In this document: positions 12,728-40,499 of the stretch, one piece after another
Position numbering within the stretch: position 1 is the stretch's first letter
How the letters are laid out: every line of letters starts with the position of its first letter
Origin: Lanius collurio
Taxonomy: Eukaryota > Chordata > Aves > Passeriformes > Laniidae
Direction of reading: 5' to 3'
DNA: 64,000 nucleotides
Assembly (NCBI GenBank): GCA_020086605.1
Contig: JACBWW010000004.1
Span: forward strand, 18,487,624 to 18,551,623
Position numbers and translations under genes: made by a program
The notes under the pieces: generated by a model
What the model was told of the DNA's origin: nothing
Seen by the model: the letters and a program-made list of their open reading frames with translations, nothing else
Database searches by the model: none

Positions 12728-13160
12728 AAGAAAAGTTGGTTTCTGTATTAAAATGGGGGTCCCAGAGAAGCCAGAGAGGGTCTTTTCACTGACACAGCTC
12801 ACTGCTGCTTTCTAGAAGTCCCTTCCTCTGCCTCGGGTTTCGCACTGCTCCTTTCCCATTCCTGCAGCAGGGCGGGGAGCACACAGTGGCATTCACCATC
12901 GCGCTGGGGGTCGCTGCCTAATCCCAAATTCCCGATTTGAGAAATGCCCTGCAATGGCCACTGCAAGTTGTATGTCCTTTGGAAGCAACCTGAAGCTTCA
13001 CTGCCCACCCCAAAATAACCCAAATGTGCAGAATCAGTACTGGTACTTTCCCCTACGACAGGTGGGCAATACCTCCTGCCCAGGCGACTGTCCCTCAGCT
13101 GCTGGGATCGCCAGAGGGATCATTTCTTGCTTGTCAACCTCCTTCCTCAGAAGAGGCATT
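5961..13160. other. Intergenic region between VRTN and ABCD4, no gene recognised
   Basis: About 7 kb between two divergent promoters. Reading frames are short and interspersed on both strands, with no recognisable protein family and no plausible exon chain. I see no transposon signature apart from the poly(A) tract near 12.7 kb. Regulatory elements could be present but cannot be recognised by eye. Confidence 0.55.
12695..12725 (+). repeat. Poly(A) tract, 31 bases
   Basis: An uninterrupted A run followed by gaaagaaaag. No target-site duplication or recognisable retrocopy body precedes it, so I call it a simple repeat rather than a retroposon tail. Confidence 0.9.
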
Positions 13161-13558
13161 AGTGCCTGGGTTCTCCGGCCCTGCGGCTCGGCCCTGAACG
13201 CTGCCCGGCACCACGGTCCGTCCCTGTGAGCAGGCGGGCGGGGAGGAGGTGAAGGATGCATCCACCTCCCCGGGACGCCCGCCGGGATCACCCGCGGGGC
13301 TCCGCCAGGGGGCACCGCGCGGGCGGGGCGGGGCGGGCGCTGNCGTCTCGCCAGGGGGCGCTCCCTCTGGGTCTCCCGCGGGAGAGGCGGTGCTGGCGGG
13401 CGGGATCTCGGTGGTGACGCCCTACGCGGAAGAGCGCGGCAGCGGCGGTCGGCCCCGTGCGGGTGGGGCTGATGCAGGGCGAGGAGAGGTGATGAATATT
13501 CATGTGAAGCGGCCGCGGGGGCGGGTTTGGCCCGGCCGGTCCGGTTCGGCGGGTGCTG

Positions 13559-28496
<14,938 letters not shown>

Positions 28497-29090
28497 AAAA
28501 CATGCCTTTGTCTGGCCAGCCACAGAACCTGCACACGTGTAGGAGAGCTCTCAATAGCAGACATGGAGCTGCCAAGCCAGCTGTGTCAGTGAGGGATTCA
28601 AACAGTGCAAGACTAGTTCTGGATTTTGCTGATGGACACAGACCATGTCTGAACTCATGGTGTGGAGTTCTGCCAAGAGTAGACACAACTGTCCCATCCT
28701 TCTCCCAGCCTCCTCCTGCCTCCCTGGCTCTCATGGAAGAAAGGAGATGAGCTGCTAGACTGCCCTGAGAGAAGATGCTGCATCATAGGTCTTACAGAAA
28801 CAATGGCCAGAGAAACCTGTACTTTGTCCAGAATGCAGTGATGTGAGGCTAAAATGCAGCCGCCTTTTCTGCCCTCTGTGCCTTGCTAGGAGCTCTGTAT
28901 TTGATAAGCAGAGCTGGGTATGAAAGAACAGATTTATGTACCTTGTGGCTCTGTCAAGAATTATGTTCCCCAGCAAAAGAAAAGGGGAGAATGCTGGCAC
29001 AGAGAAGGGGCAGGTCTCTGCTCTCCATATAGCACATGGCTACAGGTGAAAGGAACATTTTTGTATTAAAATCTGAGGCCTGTTTTCAAA
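28497..29090 (+). terminator. ABCD4: ABCD4 3' UTR with candidate poly(A) signal
   Basis: An ATTAAA hexamer lies at 29065-29070, followed by a T-rich stretch (ctgtttttatgg), about 570 bases after the stop codon. It is the only canonical-type signal I see on this strand before the convergent gene. Confidence 0.5.
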
Positions 29091-29572
29091 CTGTTTTTAT
29101 GGAAAAGAGTCAATATTGTTAACCAGACTGCTGCATGTTTTCTTTCTGGGGTTTGCTTTGGAGGAGATGCTTGTATATTGGCAATGGTCCTGGACAAGAC
29201 TATTGCTGAAGAGCAGAGCAGAGGTAGGAGTAGAATCCCTATCCAGGGCTAGACATCCTGCCTGCTGCTACCTCTGCAGCTACTGCAAGGCACAAGGAAC
29301 CTCAAAGAGGGCTTTTTGACCTCTGCTTTCATTGGAGGAAACAGCTTCTCTCCCCTTACTCTTCTGCCTATGATGTGTCATGTTCTCTCTGCTGCTTACA
29401 TAGGTGTGCAGAGACAGGTTTTGAGGGTCTCTGTGTTGTGGAGAGGTCACTCCAAGACTGCAGTGGAGGTGTGAGCCGAGCACTTACTGGCCAACACTTG
29501 CTTAGTGGCTTTTTTGGATGTTTCCCTGGTTTTGCAGTGAAGGAGGAGGAAGTGGCTACTGGCAGAGCCAAG

Positions 29573-31798
29573 CTAGTGGCCCTTCCGCTGCTTCACGAGG
29601 TGCTTGTGTCCCTCTATGATCTGCTGCACAGCCTCATGGTCATCCAGGGTGGTTAGGTCCCCAAGCTCACTGGCCTTGTCTTCCACAATTTTCCGTAGCA
29701 CCCGACGCATAATCTTACCCGAGCGTGTCTTGGGCAGCCGATGTGTGACCTGTGATGGGGAGGAGCAGAGTCAAGGCTGAGGGAAAGGGCTTGGCCAGTC
29801 TGCCAGTGGGGGTGTTGGACCAGTTTGCTTGTGTTACCTGAACATAATCTGGAGCTGCATACTTAGCAATCTTCTTTGAGATGAGCTCCTGTAGCTCAGC
29901 AGCGAGAGACTCCTGTGTGTAGCCACTGTCCTTCTTTAGCACAACAAACACGTAGGCTCCTGGCAGAAGGACCACCAGGTTACTGAGCACTGTGCATACC
30001 ATGCCCCTAAGACGCTGCCTGGATCTAGTGCCAGGAGAGTCCCTCTCTGCTGGTAGCCTCAAGGGGTGCTCTGTAGCCAAAACTGTGAGTGCTTTTGGCC
30101 ATACAAAAGCACTGCTGCTGCCACATTATGCGAAGCCTGGCTGGTCTGTAGTGCAGGTGCATGTTGTGGTGGCTGTGCTGAGATTCCTGCTAACACACTG
30201 TATGGTGTGGACACAGCATTGCTACCAGTGCCACTTCCCACTGAAGTGCCATAACCCCTGAAGAGATGTTTTGGGGCATGAAAGAAAGCATCTTACCTTC
30301 TCCCTTGATCTCATGTGGGTAGCCAATGACAGCAGACTCTGCCACTGCCGTATGGTGATTCTGGAAGAGAACAGGGCAGGGGTTTGACTCCGTGCTTTTG
30401 GCAGGCTGGCTGCCACCTGGGAGCTGCCCTGCCCTGACTTGGCTGCTACAGCCCACAATAATGCAGAGACACAAGGAAGGGCCTCAGGTGGCCTCTGCCC
30501 TTTTTGCTTCCTGCCTCAGTAGGTCTGCAAACACTAGTCTTTTCCCCCTGACTGCTTTAGGCTTGCACCTTGTAGACCTTGTTATGTGCGTACAGGTTGC
30601 TCCATCAAGTCCCACACATGCTCCTCTTTAACATGTCTGATTGCTGCTTTGGGATTCATGCACTTACACAATCAACATTATCAGTCTTTGTCCCTCCCTT
30701 GTTGCCAGAATGGGAGAGAATAGGCTGGGGCGCTGTTTCCACAGGCAAGACTTTGTGTGACTGTTCTCTTCTGCCACAGCAACAATATATTTCTGTATGG
30801 GTATTTCAAAGAGACCTTCTGAACACACCAGTGCACCTTTGCTGTATCCTTGGATGGTTTTACCTCTCACCCACACCTCTTACCACAACATCCTCCACCT
30901 CTGCCGTGCCCAACCGGTGTCCACTGATGTTAATGATGTCATCCAGCCGGCCTGTTAGCTGGTAGTAGCCCTCACTGGTACGATACACACCGTCCCCAGT
31001 GAAGAAAAACCCTGCAGTGGCCAGAACCATACCACAGTCACTTGTTGGAAGGAGCATGTGAGCTGCTCAGCAGCCACCCTCTCACCTTTCCCCTCCTCCT
31101 CTCTTTTGGCTCCAGCCCCCATGTATTCTGCTTCTTTCTCAACTGCTTAGGGTAAAGGTGCCTATCTTCCTTGTTAGTCTTCTGCCTCTGTTGGCACCTG
31201 CTTTATAATCAGGCTCCTGCCCTCATTCTTCAGTGTACTGGCTAATGCCCTGCCTCTCTCATCACCATGTGCTGGGAGCACTTGGCTCCAGTGTGGGTGC
31301 CTGTGGTGTTGCTGCTTCTCCTCTTTGCTTCACCAAGACGCACACACTCTTGGGCTTGCTTAGTGCCTCTGGGTGACAGGGTTTGCAAGAGATGCAGCAA
31401 GAGGTCTGTCTGTGCTTAAGGGTACTTGGGCCAGAAGGACACATCCACTGCCTTAAAACAGTGTGTGATCCAGTTGGGAAGGTTGGTGAGGGGCAGTCCT
31501 GTGATATAAGGCCTGGGGAGATGAAAGGCCTCTGTACTGTGGAGGGTCTCTGGAAGAACAAAGCAGCAGTACCAGCTCTCCTGAATCCTGCCTCCATACA
31601 GAAAGCCAAGAAGCAGACCCAGCCATAGCCAACCACATGTGTACAAGTGCCCTGCCTTATGTTTTCCTTACCTGGATAAGGAGTCAGATAGGTTTCCAGA
31701 AATCTCTTGTGGTCATTGTAAATGGTTCGTGCCATACCTGGCCAGGCTTGTGAGATGCAAAGAGCTCCAGCGACATCATTTTCCAGAAGGACATTTCC
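29573..31798 (-). other. ACSS1-like exons 10-14: hinge and C-terminal lid
   Basis: Exons: 31672-31798, 30884-31011, 30297-30360, 29838-29959 and 29573-29749 (residues 478-682). Exon 10 has [13 protein letters not shown]. Exon 11 has [11 protein letters not shown], the hinge [16 protein letters not shown] and the start of the mobile lid. Exon 12 has [14 protein letters not shown]. Exon 14 has [13 protein letters not shown]; its Lys 636 is the lysine that is acetylated and regulated by sirtuins in this family. The stop TAG follows VKQRKGH. Confidence 0.93.
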
Positions 31799-34700
31799 CT
31801 GTAAAATAGTTACCTTTTAGTAACCATGGCAGAAGGTACTTGGGATGTTTAGCTACTGCCTGTTTAACAACCCTGTGATGGAAATGTCAGGGAGGGCAAT
31901 GAGGAGGGTCCTGTGCTGCTCACTTCAACAAAACAGGCTTTGTCCCTCCCAGCATATGTCTGCAACAAACTGCCTCCCACAGTGGGAAGCCAGGCCTCTC
32001 CAGGGAGACTGGCTGTCCCTGCCCAGCTACCTCACCTTGGAAAGATGTGCCAGGGAGCCCAAACACAGCCTCTCATACCAGGACTGTGCAAGCTAGAAAA
32101 CAACTCCTGCTCTGTTTGGAAGAACAGCTTCCCTGTTTGTCCCTTTCCAGTAAGGAGGGTTGCTATCTAGCAGAGATGAGCAGGAGAGACATGCTTACAG
32201 ATCTCCACTCCCATCAGCAAGTACGTACTGCAGGCACCTGACAGAGAGGGGGCCGAGCCAGGGCCAGGACTGCTGGTTATAAGTGTACCTTGTCGTCCAA
32301 GAGGGAGGGGCTGATCCCAAAAAAGGGTCTCATAGCCATGCCTGGAAGGATTTCAGCTCCAGGATTAGAAGGACGGGGTGAGATACAGATGCCTCCTGTT
32401 TCTGAAGGAAAAGAAACTGCAGTGCTCATTGAAGTCAGGGACAAAAAGAATGCCAAGTAGCACTGCTTGGCCATCAGCCTTTGCCTTGTCCCTCACTACA
32501 CACTGCACAGGCTGGGGCTGGCTTTGCCAGAGAGCTGGGGAAGGAACGTTGCAGAAGGATGATTGTGCTCATTTAGTTCAGCAGGAGTTTGCTGAGATGT
32601 ACCCTCAAATTCCCTTATTTGTCCCCTGGGTTAGCTTTAAAGGCCATTTTTTATATTTGGGTGCTCATGGGCCCTTACTGCCTTGCTCATACAAGACTGT
32701 CAGCAACAACCATTATCACTTGGCCAGCAAAGCAGCAGGTCACTCCTAAAGCCTGGGAGAGCAGAAGCTGGAATAAGGAATCCTATGCATCTCACCAGTT
32801 TGCCACCAAGTGTCCACTACTGGACATCGTGTCTCGCCGACCACACGGAAGTACCATTCCCATGCCTCCTTGTTGATGGGTTCCCCCACTGCAAGGAGAA
32901 GGACAAGGGGGCAGAGCTGAAAGACCAGATTTAGGACAGAGCTTCCTAGGGCCTGCTTGTGCAGCCATCCCCAAATAGTAGAGTCTCCTGACTTTGAGGT
33001 CTCGTATGCTTCTCTTGGCATTTGTGGGAAGAGGCACAATGTGATGCCCAAAGATTTGCTGCTCCAGGTCATGCTGCTGCACTTACCTGAGCCAAGCACT
33101 TTAAGAGAAGAGCGGTCATACTTCTTCACCCATTCATCACCGTATCTCAGGAGCAGGCGGATGGCAGTGGGTGCCCCGTAGAACTGGTTAATTCTTAACC
33201 TCTCTACTGTTTCCCAGTAGCGGCCTGGAGTGGAAACAGGGCCAGTAAGCATCCACACAGGTCCTCCCAGCCCAACACCAAGGCAGAGAAAGAAGAGGTG
33301 AGAGCAAAGGCTCTCTAGCAGTGCCAGGATCTTCAGCCAAGTTAATCCCATTCTGCAGGACAGAAGCAGTTCAGGAGCAGCAGCAGCCCCTTTTTCTTTG
33401 CATCACAGCTCTGCTACCATTCCTTCTGCAGGGAGGGAGAGGGAGTAACAGCTCCACCCCTGGAGAAGCAGCAGTGGTGTCCTAAGCAGAGGACAAGACT
33501 TCTCCTTGCAGCTGTGCTGGGCACAGACCACAGTCTGCTGCTGAGGCAGCAGAGCCTTTGCTGCTCATGTCCTGGCATCAAGCTGCCAGCTCCTTGCCTG
33601 CTGTGGATCTCAGGGTACTGTGGAATGTCCCAGCTCCCCTGAGTCACCTCACTCACCAGGGTTAGGATAGACAGGTGTGCTCTCAAAAAGGACTGTGGTA
33701 CCACCATTGCAGAGGGGGCCATAGACCACATAGGTGTGTCCCGTGATCCAGCCGATGTCTGCCACACAGCCAAAGATGTCCCTGTCCTGGTAGTCGAACA
33801 CATACTGAACAAGAGAAGAGAGGCATTGAGGGGTTTCACCTGGGCCTGTGCCCCTGGCAAGGGGCACAACAGGGAGCAGTGTACTCTCTTGGCAGCCCTA
33901 ACGTTACTGTGTTCTTCTGTCTTCCTACCACCCCTGCAGGGACACTCTCTTCTTGCAAAGAGTTTTTTAAAACACTCCCGCCAAAAAAAAAAAATCAACA
34001 CAAAACCAAACTGTAAAAGTGCAGGAGACGGACACTTAAAATAAAACAACAACAACAAAAAAAAAAAAAAAAAAAAAAAAAAAACAAAAAAAAAAAAACC
34101 CACAGCCAAATTTGCTCTTTTCCAGTAGGGAGAGATACAGACTTTCCTCCCTTTTGCTGGTATCTAGACAAGGCTGATCCAAGTATCCTGTAGCATCAAA
34201 CCAGAACCTTCTGGGTAAGGAAGGTACCTCTGTACTTACATGACCATGTGGAAGGAGAGAAGTTGTAGGCAAGGGCAAAGTGGTGTAGGACTTCATGAGC
34301 CTTCTGTAGGCACTGCTGGACTCCATATGGACAGTAAACACTCAAAAACTCCTGAGCTCAGCAAGGAGCCCAGCACAGGAGCAGTGAGGCAGCAAGCAGA
34401 GGGACCATGTGATGCCTTGGCCCAGAACAACCCCAGCCTGCCTGCAAGAGTTGGAACCTGTCCATCTCAGCTGGGTGAGTGCAGTGCTGTGCCTGCAGGC
34501 AAAAAGCAGAACAAGCTCTTCTTCCCACTGCCCCGTTTATTCCTTGTGAGACCCTTAGCTGCAAGGCTGGAATATGAAGGGATAATGTCTGCAGTGCAGA
34601 GCTGAGTGCTGTCACATTGGCAGCAACACAAACAGCTTCCTAAAGCACTCTTCATTTCATTTACTCAGTGCCAGGAAAGCTTCCTAGGGGCCACTCTCCC

Positions 34701-37700
34701 ACTAGCCTATCACTTCTTGCTGTCTCCTGTGATTTCTGTGGTTTCAGACCTTCTCAATTCTTCTTGCAGCTCCCTGCTGACTTCCATCTGGGGACTCCAG
34801 GGCCTCAGGTGTTCCGAGGTGCCATAATGGAAGCTTCTCCTGGTTCCTCTGTCTCTTTTTAGTGGAGCAGTGAGTTATGGTAGCAGCAGTCTGCCCCATC
34901 CAACTGCGGGATCCGAACCTGCCAGCCCCAAGTCCAGGTTTTCAGTACTCCTGGGAGCTAACATGGCCACATGCTGCTCACCCCCTGCATTGCTATCCTA
35001 GAATGATAGCCCTGGCTCTTGCAAACCTGTTCTGATGGTCTTGAGAGGGTCACCCATCATGCTGGGCACAGCTTAGCTCATGGGAAAGCCAGGGGCTTCC
35101 ACACCTCTGGCACACACCCTAGGCGGAATGGCGTTCAGCACTCACAGCTGACAGAAAAGACCCAGCCAGCCCTGAGCTTGCTTTGTTACAGTGTGTGTGG
35201 TCTGAGGCACTACTGGAACTGCAGTCATGCTCAGGAAGAGCCAGATCCAAAGCTAACGGACTGTTCAGGTAAGAACTCCCTCTTACATGGTACCTCATAT
35301 TATGTCATTGGAATGCTTCTTGCAACCCCTCCTGCAGCCAAATGCATCTCTCTGCTGGGCTCAGTGGCCTTTTATCTAGTTCTGAGTTTGCTTTGGGCAT
35401 GTGTTGTGGTTAAAGTCTTTCCTCTTTCCAAATATGACCCACACTCTTCAAGTATAGACCCTTTGTCATGAGGGCACTCACCAGCTTTTACAGTTGTTGT
35501 CAAATGTGCTCCTCCAGGAGCACTGCCTTTGATCTCCCACCTGAGCTGAGGTAGTTACGCTTAGGAAAAGCAAGCCACAGTTTCTAGGAACAAATTGGCT
35601 TCTTCCTCCTAACCCAGTAATATAAAATTACTCTTGCAAGGCTGAGCATCCTATCCAATGGTTGTGTTTAGTATAGGACAATGAAAGAAAGAAGAAAGCC
35701 GAGAAGGTAGCTCAGAGCAGTATATGTTTGGAAGACCCTGCTATGGAGCACTATCTGTAGGCAGATGTGGTCTGCTGGGGCTTGAAGGGCTTCCCAGAGG
35801 GTTTGCACTGGATAAAGATGAGCTCATAATGCAAGAAGGAGCATGTCTACTCCCTGCACTGCCTATGAACTGCTGGCTCATGAGCACTTTGTGGCTGGGA
35901 TCCATTACCTTGTGTGTGAGAGCAGCAAACAGCAAGTAACCAGCTTGGGAATGAACTAAGCCCTTGGGTTTTCCAGTACTGCCTGATGTGTAGAGAAGAA
36001 ACAACATGTTTTCACTGTCCATGACAGCAGGCTCACAGCACACATCCTCCTTCATCATCTCCTGCAGAAAAGAGTAGAGCAGTTCTCTCAGGGTCTCACA
36101 ACGTCCCCTGTGTTGTCCATGCCTGCTTGTGCACCTCTGTCTCAAGTCTCCTTCTCCTCTAAGCACCTGTGCCACCCTGCTCCCCACAAACATTGTCCCT
36201 GCCTCTGCACCTCTGCTTACCTTCCTCAGCAGCCTGAACTCCCTTTTGCCTTGCTGAGCAGGCAAACGCTCTCCTCAGCCAGAGCAGACCTGCTGAGTAA
36301 GAATCACTGCCCAGCAGACCCATGTGTGACAGTGCAGTGGCAGTCAAAGGCTGGATTCACAAAGTAGCAGCCCGTGTCTGGTGTGTTTCTAGGCTCCTGT
36401 GCACCCTGCTACATGCTCTGGCTTGCACTGCCTGCCCCTGACAGTACAGGGCTGGTAGTGTGGGAAGACACACCAGTTGCCCATCCTGATGGCTACTGGG
36501 ACTATCCTGAACTTGTGTGCAGCTCTGACTGCCACTGCTGCTGTGGAACAATGTCCCCAAGTTGTGCCAATGCCAGCAAAACTGCCATGGGAAGGCAAAA
36601 TCCTCTCTCCACCCAGTGTTCCTGCACCCAGAGCAAGCACTTTGCCCAGGAGAAGTGGCTGGGCAGCCTCTCACCTCCTCCAGTGGCACATCTAGGGCTG
36701 TCATGGGAACCTTGTTGGTGGTCCTCTTGGAAACCAGAACCCGTCTCACTCTGGGGCACTGCTTCACAGCCTCATCCACTGTCTTCTTTAGCTCAATGAT
36801 CTTGCCACCTCTTAGCCCCTGGTTCACTGTAATCACCGTCTCTGACTGGGCTGCAGAAGACAGAAGAGCCACATAAGCAACTCTGCCCCTCTCCACCAGT
36901 CACAGCGCAGTTTGGCTCTACCATGACCTTTCACCTCTCTCTCTCTCTGTCTCCCAGCCCTTGGTACCCATGTCCTTCATTTAGCAAAAAGAACAGCTTT
37001 GCATCTTGGTTTCCCATTCATTTCTGCCTGTGTTGCATCCCCTTACAGGAGACACTGTATCCCAGTCCTCCTCTTTCATGGAGGAAAGAGAAAACCAGTT
37101 GATCTGATGGGTTGGAAGGTATTTAGTGAGCTCATGCCATTTCTTGGGTTGCTAGTACCTGCTCCATGGCTATACATTATCTCAGGATACCCTCAGAGAG
37201 CCCAGGGAGTCTTACTCAGAAAACCTTTGCCATCCACACAACGCTGAGCCCCCCAGCTGCTGAACCAACAAGCTCAGCACTGTCCCCCAAGGGAAATACG
37301 TCACTGTTACCCACTGGCTCTTACCATCCCGGATTCTGTCAGCAAGAGACTCTGCACTGAAGCCAGCAAACACCACAGCATGCACAGCCCCAATGCGGGC
37401 ACAGGCCAGCATGCTAGCCACTGCCAGTGGGCACGGGGGCATGTAGATTGTCACCCTGTCACCCTGCTTCACCCCTTGCCGTTTCAAGGTGTTTCCCAGG
37501 CGGCACGTCAGCTCCAGCAGTTCCCTGCCCAAAGAAGTGGTGACACAGTTAGAGACTTTCTTGCAGATCTTACCTGTGTGCATAAAGATGGGGGGTCTCA
37601 GAGTCACAAGGACACAGCTGATATCCCTACACACCCTAACCCTCCTCACTCTGAAAGACCATGGGAGAGCTGTAAAAATCAGGGGGAGGGAAAGGAGACG

Positions 37701-40499
37701 ACAGCCTCAAACATAGGCCGTTATTTATGGAAAATACATAAATTAGAATGATTTCTCTGCAACAACAGCCACTGGCAATTTCTCTAGCTCAGCAAACCCA
37801 CAACACCTCAGCTGACTCTCCTAATGACAGCCTGCACATTTCTTACCAACCTGTACAACTGCTGTGACACACTACACTGCACAACTGCAGGCTACATGTG
37901 AGAAGTTAGATATCTTTCCCCAAAACAGGATCTCGTGCTTTGCTCAAGCTGAGGTCAAGTCCTTCAGAGCTTGTGCCAGCAAGAACAACAGCTGTAGGAA
38001 AGCAGTGAGCAGAAAGATGCTTCTCCCAAGAGGTGTTCCTCACAAAAACCACAGCTTGGCTGTCAGTGAGTCATTTTATGGAAGGGCTCTCCATACAGGG
38101 GGATTGGCAGGGGTGGCTGATCATACTTGTCATGTGAGGCCTGAAGCCAGAGAGGACAGAGGGACTTGTTTTGTGTGCAGAGGGATTTAAGTGAATTCTG
38201 TGGTAGTGACTCAGAGAGCAGGCAGATTAAACTGGAAGGTGGGGGGCCCCAGACTAACCTAGCACGGCTGGACAGGCAGCCCCCCTGGAGAGCCAAATCC
38301 AGCAGCACTGCTGACATGACGATGAGCATGGAGTTTCTCAACACATTTGCAGCTGTGAATTTGGCCTTTCTTGCACACCACTTACCCAGAAGTTTAGATA
38401 ACAGGAAAGTCGTCGGAAAGGCACATGTATGCCTTTCCTGTGTGTCTTACCTGCGAGCATTATAGTGCTGCCCCAAGGGGCCTATATCTGCCTCCCCAGC
38501 TGGGCAGGGACTCCTCAGGGCCCAGAAGATTTGATCCAGAGGTGGGCTGAAGTTTCAGATCAGCACAAGCAAGCCAACTACCACCACACTCTGGATCTGT
38601 GTGAAGGGATGCTGCATTCCCTCACAAGTCAGACATCAGCAGATCAGCCCTGTGCAGTGTTCATGCATGCTGCAATATGCCTCTGATACGTTGAGAGGTA
38701 ATTACTGACCTGTATGTCACCCGTACCTCCTCTCCAGGTTCATCCTTCTCCCAGATTAAGGCCACTTTGTCCGGGGCTACATGGACATGACGGTCCAGAC
38801 AATTCACTGGAAAGGAAAACCCAGCATCATTGACAGAGCAACCCTCAGTACTTTTTATTTTTCATAAAGCCAGCACTGTCAGTCCCATTTTCAGGTCAAA
38901 GTCAGGGCTGTGTGTGAGTCTTCTCAGTGCTAGCCATGGGTAGCCTTTGTGCATACCAGCCAGGAGATCATGGGCACCATCCCAAACCTGTTACACTCCT
39001 CACCATTCCAATACCTGCCAATCCTCACTATCAGCTTCCTCCTTTAACTGCAACCTCATGCAGTCCAGAGCAGAAAACAGCTGTAGTCCCTTTGGAGGTC
39101 ACATCCCCTGTGCCCTCAGAGTGCAGGCAAACATTAACTAAGTCATCATTCCACCCAGTACTGCCTTGCAGCTGCCTCCAGGGTGAACTAGGGCAGTTTT
39201 TTAGTAGCAGTGCTCCTAAATAACAAATGTAGGGCAAAGGGAAGCTCTGCACTGGAAGGCTGCAGAGTGCATTTGTCCAAGATGGAAAAGAGCCAGGGTA
39301 AATACAGAGTGCACAGCCCCTGGCTTTCCAGGGACATTGTAAGCTGAGGCTTTGGCTGTAGTTCTTCCATGAAAAGTTTCCCACATTGCTGGCAGCTGCA
39401 GTTTCCTCAGAAGCCTTGTTCTGCTCTCATTTTTTCTTAAACCTGCTAAAGTCATGGGATGATGCAGCAGCCCCAGTTTGCATACCACATTTTTTCTCCT
39501 ATTTGTAGTTTTCCAGGAGAGAAAGAAATGCATACAAAAGTAGGAACAGTAAGATGTCAAATCCCAAAGGCAAATAACTCTTGCTCTCTTTCCCAAATAG
39601 ATTACATAAGATCTGATTTTCTCAGAGGTCTGTCTCATATTTTGAACACTGGCACTAAGAGCACCATGAGCAGGACATAATGTTACCAGCCTCTGTGTCT
39701 TCCCCTGATAGCCCCCGTAAGCCAATAGCCCCAGTCCACAGAAGAGCCTTCCACGACCGTGGTGATAGTATGGCCCATTTCTCCTGTATTTTGCTTTCTA
39801 CAGATACATCTTTCCTTCACTGAGCAGGAATGACCCAGTGCAACCCTGCCTGCTGAATGCACAGGGTTCCATGTTACTACTGCCTGTGGTCCTGCAGGAC
39901 AGAACTATTGCACTGCTGTGGGATCCACAGGAGTTGAGGGAGAGCCACACAGCTCCCAGTACACACCAATCCAGCTGCAACCTCTCCAATGAAACCCACT
40001 TGCTTCCTTAGGGCCAGCCACAACCTTACACTGCAGCCACTGCAGGACCAACTGGACCTTTTGGAGATCCTCCTCTCTCCAGACCTTAAACTCTGTGCTC
40101 TTCCATTGCATTCCCAGGGTTGAAGCCACACACACAGAAGCACCCGCAGGCACTTGGTAGGATCCCATGTCCATTTCCCTCCTTACCTGTCACATTCAGC
40201 TGCCCACCCAGGAACCAGGAGACTCTGCCCTGGCACAAGTCACAGTCCTGGACAGAGTGGAAGGGGGTGATCCAGGTGAGCCGGCTCCTTCCTAGTGTTC
40301 CCCAGAAGGTGTCACTCTGCTCCACTGACACCTTGTACAAATCTTGATGGTCCTTGGGTCTGGGGAAGGTGACGGCTTCAGGCATGTAGGCAGTGAGAGG
40401 CCCGTGGCTCCAGGCTCTGGTAGCCACCAACCCAGGGGGGCATCTGGGAGCCTGAGAAAGAGCTCTGGAGAAGCCGGTCTTGGCCAGTAGCCTGGCCAT
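29573..40499 (-). CDS. ACSS1-like acetyl-CoA synthetase (14 coding exons)
   Basis: Acetate-CoA ligase of the ANL superfamily: acetate, ATP and CoA give acetyl-CoA, AMP and PPi. Fourteen exons with matching phases join to 2049 bases, 682 residues plus stop (human ACSS1 689). The ATG at 40497-40499 (gtgATGG, strong context) is the first in frame after a stop at 40689-40691. The leader [19 protein letters not shown] has Arg/Lys and no acidic residue, typical of a mitochondrial targeting peptide; this is inferred. The phosphate loop [17 protein letters not shown], the hinge aspartate region TGRLDD and the catalytic Lys in PKTRSGK are all present, so the enzyme looks active. It is closer by eye to ACSS1 than ACSS2, but ACSS1 proper is elsewhere in vertebrates, so it may be a separate paralog (ACSS2L- or ACSS1B-type naming). 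I therefore leave the symbol empty. Confidence 0.93.
33805..35908 (-). other. ACSS1-like intron 5 (2.1 kb)
   Basis: The longest intron of this gene. It contains the A-rich tract listed separately and no recognisable gene. Confidence 0.75.
34037..34098 (+). repeat. A-rich low-complexity tract
   Basis: Begins as ttaaaataaaacaacaacaac and continues as two long A runs broken by one C. It gives false Phe-rich frames on the minus strand. Confidence 0.9.
36675..40499 (-). other. ACSS1-like exons 1-4: targeting peptide and N-terminal domain
   Basis: Exons in transcript order: 40187-40499, 38710-38806, 37325-37524 and 36675-36850 (residues 1-262). Exon 1 holds the presumed presequence and the family block [13 protein letters not shown]. 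Exon 2 encodes NCLDRHV and [11 protein letters not shown]. Exon 3 encodes [18 protein letters not shown] and FAGFSAESL. Exon 4 encodes NQGLRGGK and ends with LDVPLEE. All match acetyl-CoA synthetases in order. Confidence 0.92.

Larger units (their letters stand above)
32289..36061 (-). other. ACSS1-like exons 5-9: adenylation core
   Basis: Exons: 35909-36061, 33657-33804, 33087-33224, 32796-32888 and 32289-32401 (residues 263-477). Exon 5 carries the phosphate loop [11 protein letters not shown] (286-296). Exon 6 has [19 protein letters not shown], the acetate-pocket region. Exon 7 has [10 protein letters not shown], exon 8 GEPINKEAW and VDTWWQT, and exon 9 GGICISPRP and GMAMRPFFG. No disruptions are seen. 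Confidence 0.93.

Noticed and set aside
12640..12740. Retroposon or processed pseudogene ending in the 31-A tract
   Set aside because: No open or degenerate reading frame of a known gene, no poly(A) signal just before the tract and no target-site duplication seen.
33414..34341. Minus-strand frames with long Phe runs
   Set aside because: They are translations of the A-rich tract at 34037-34098 inside an intron and overlap real exon 6 out of context.
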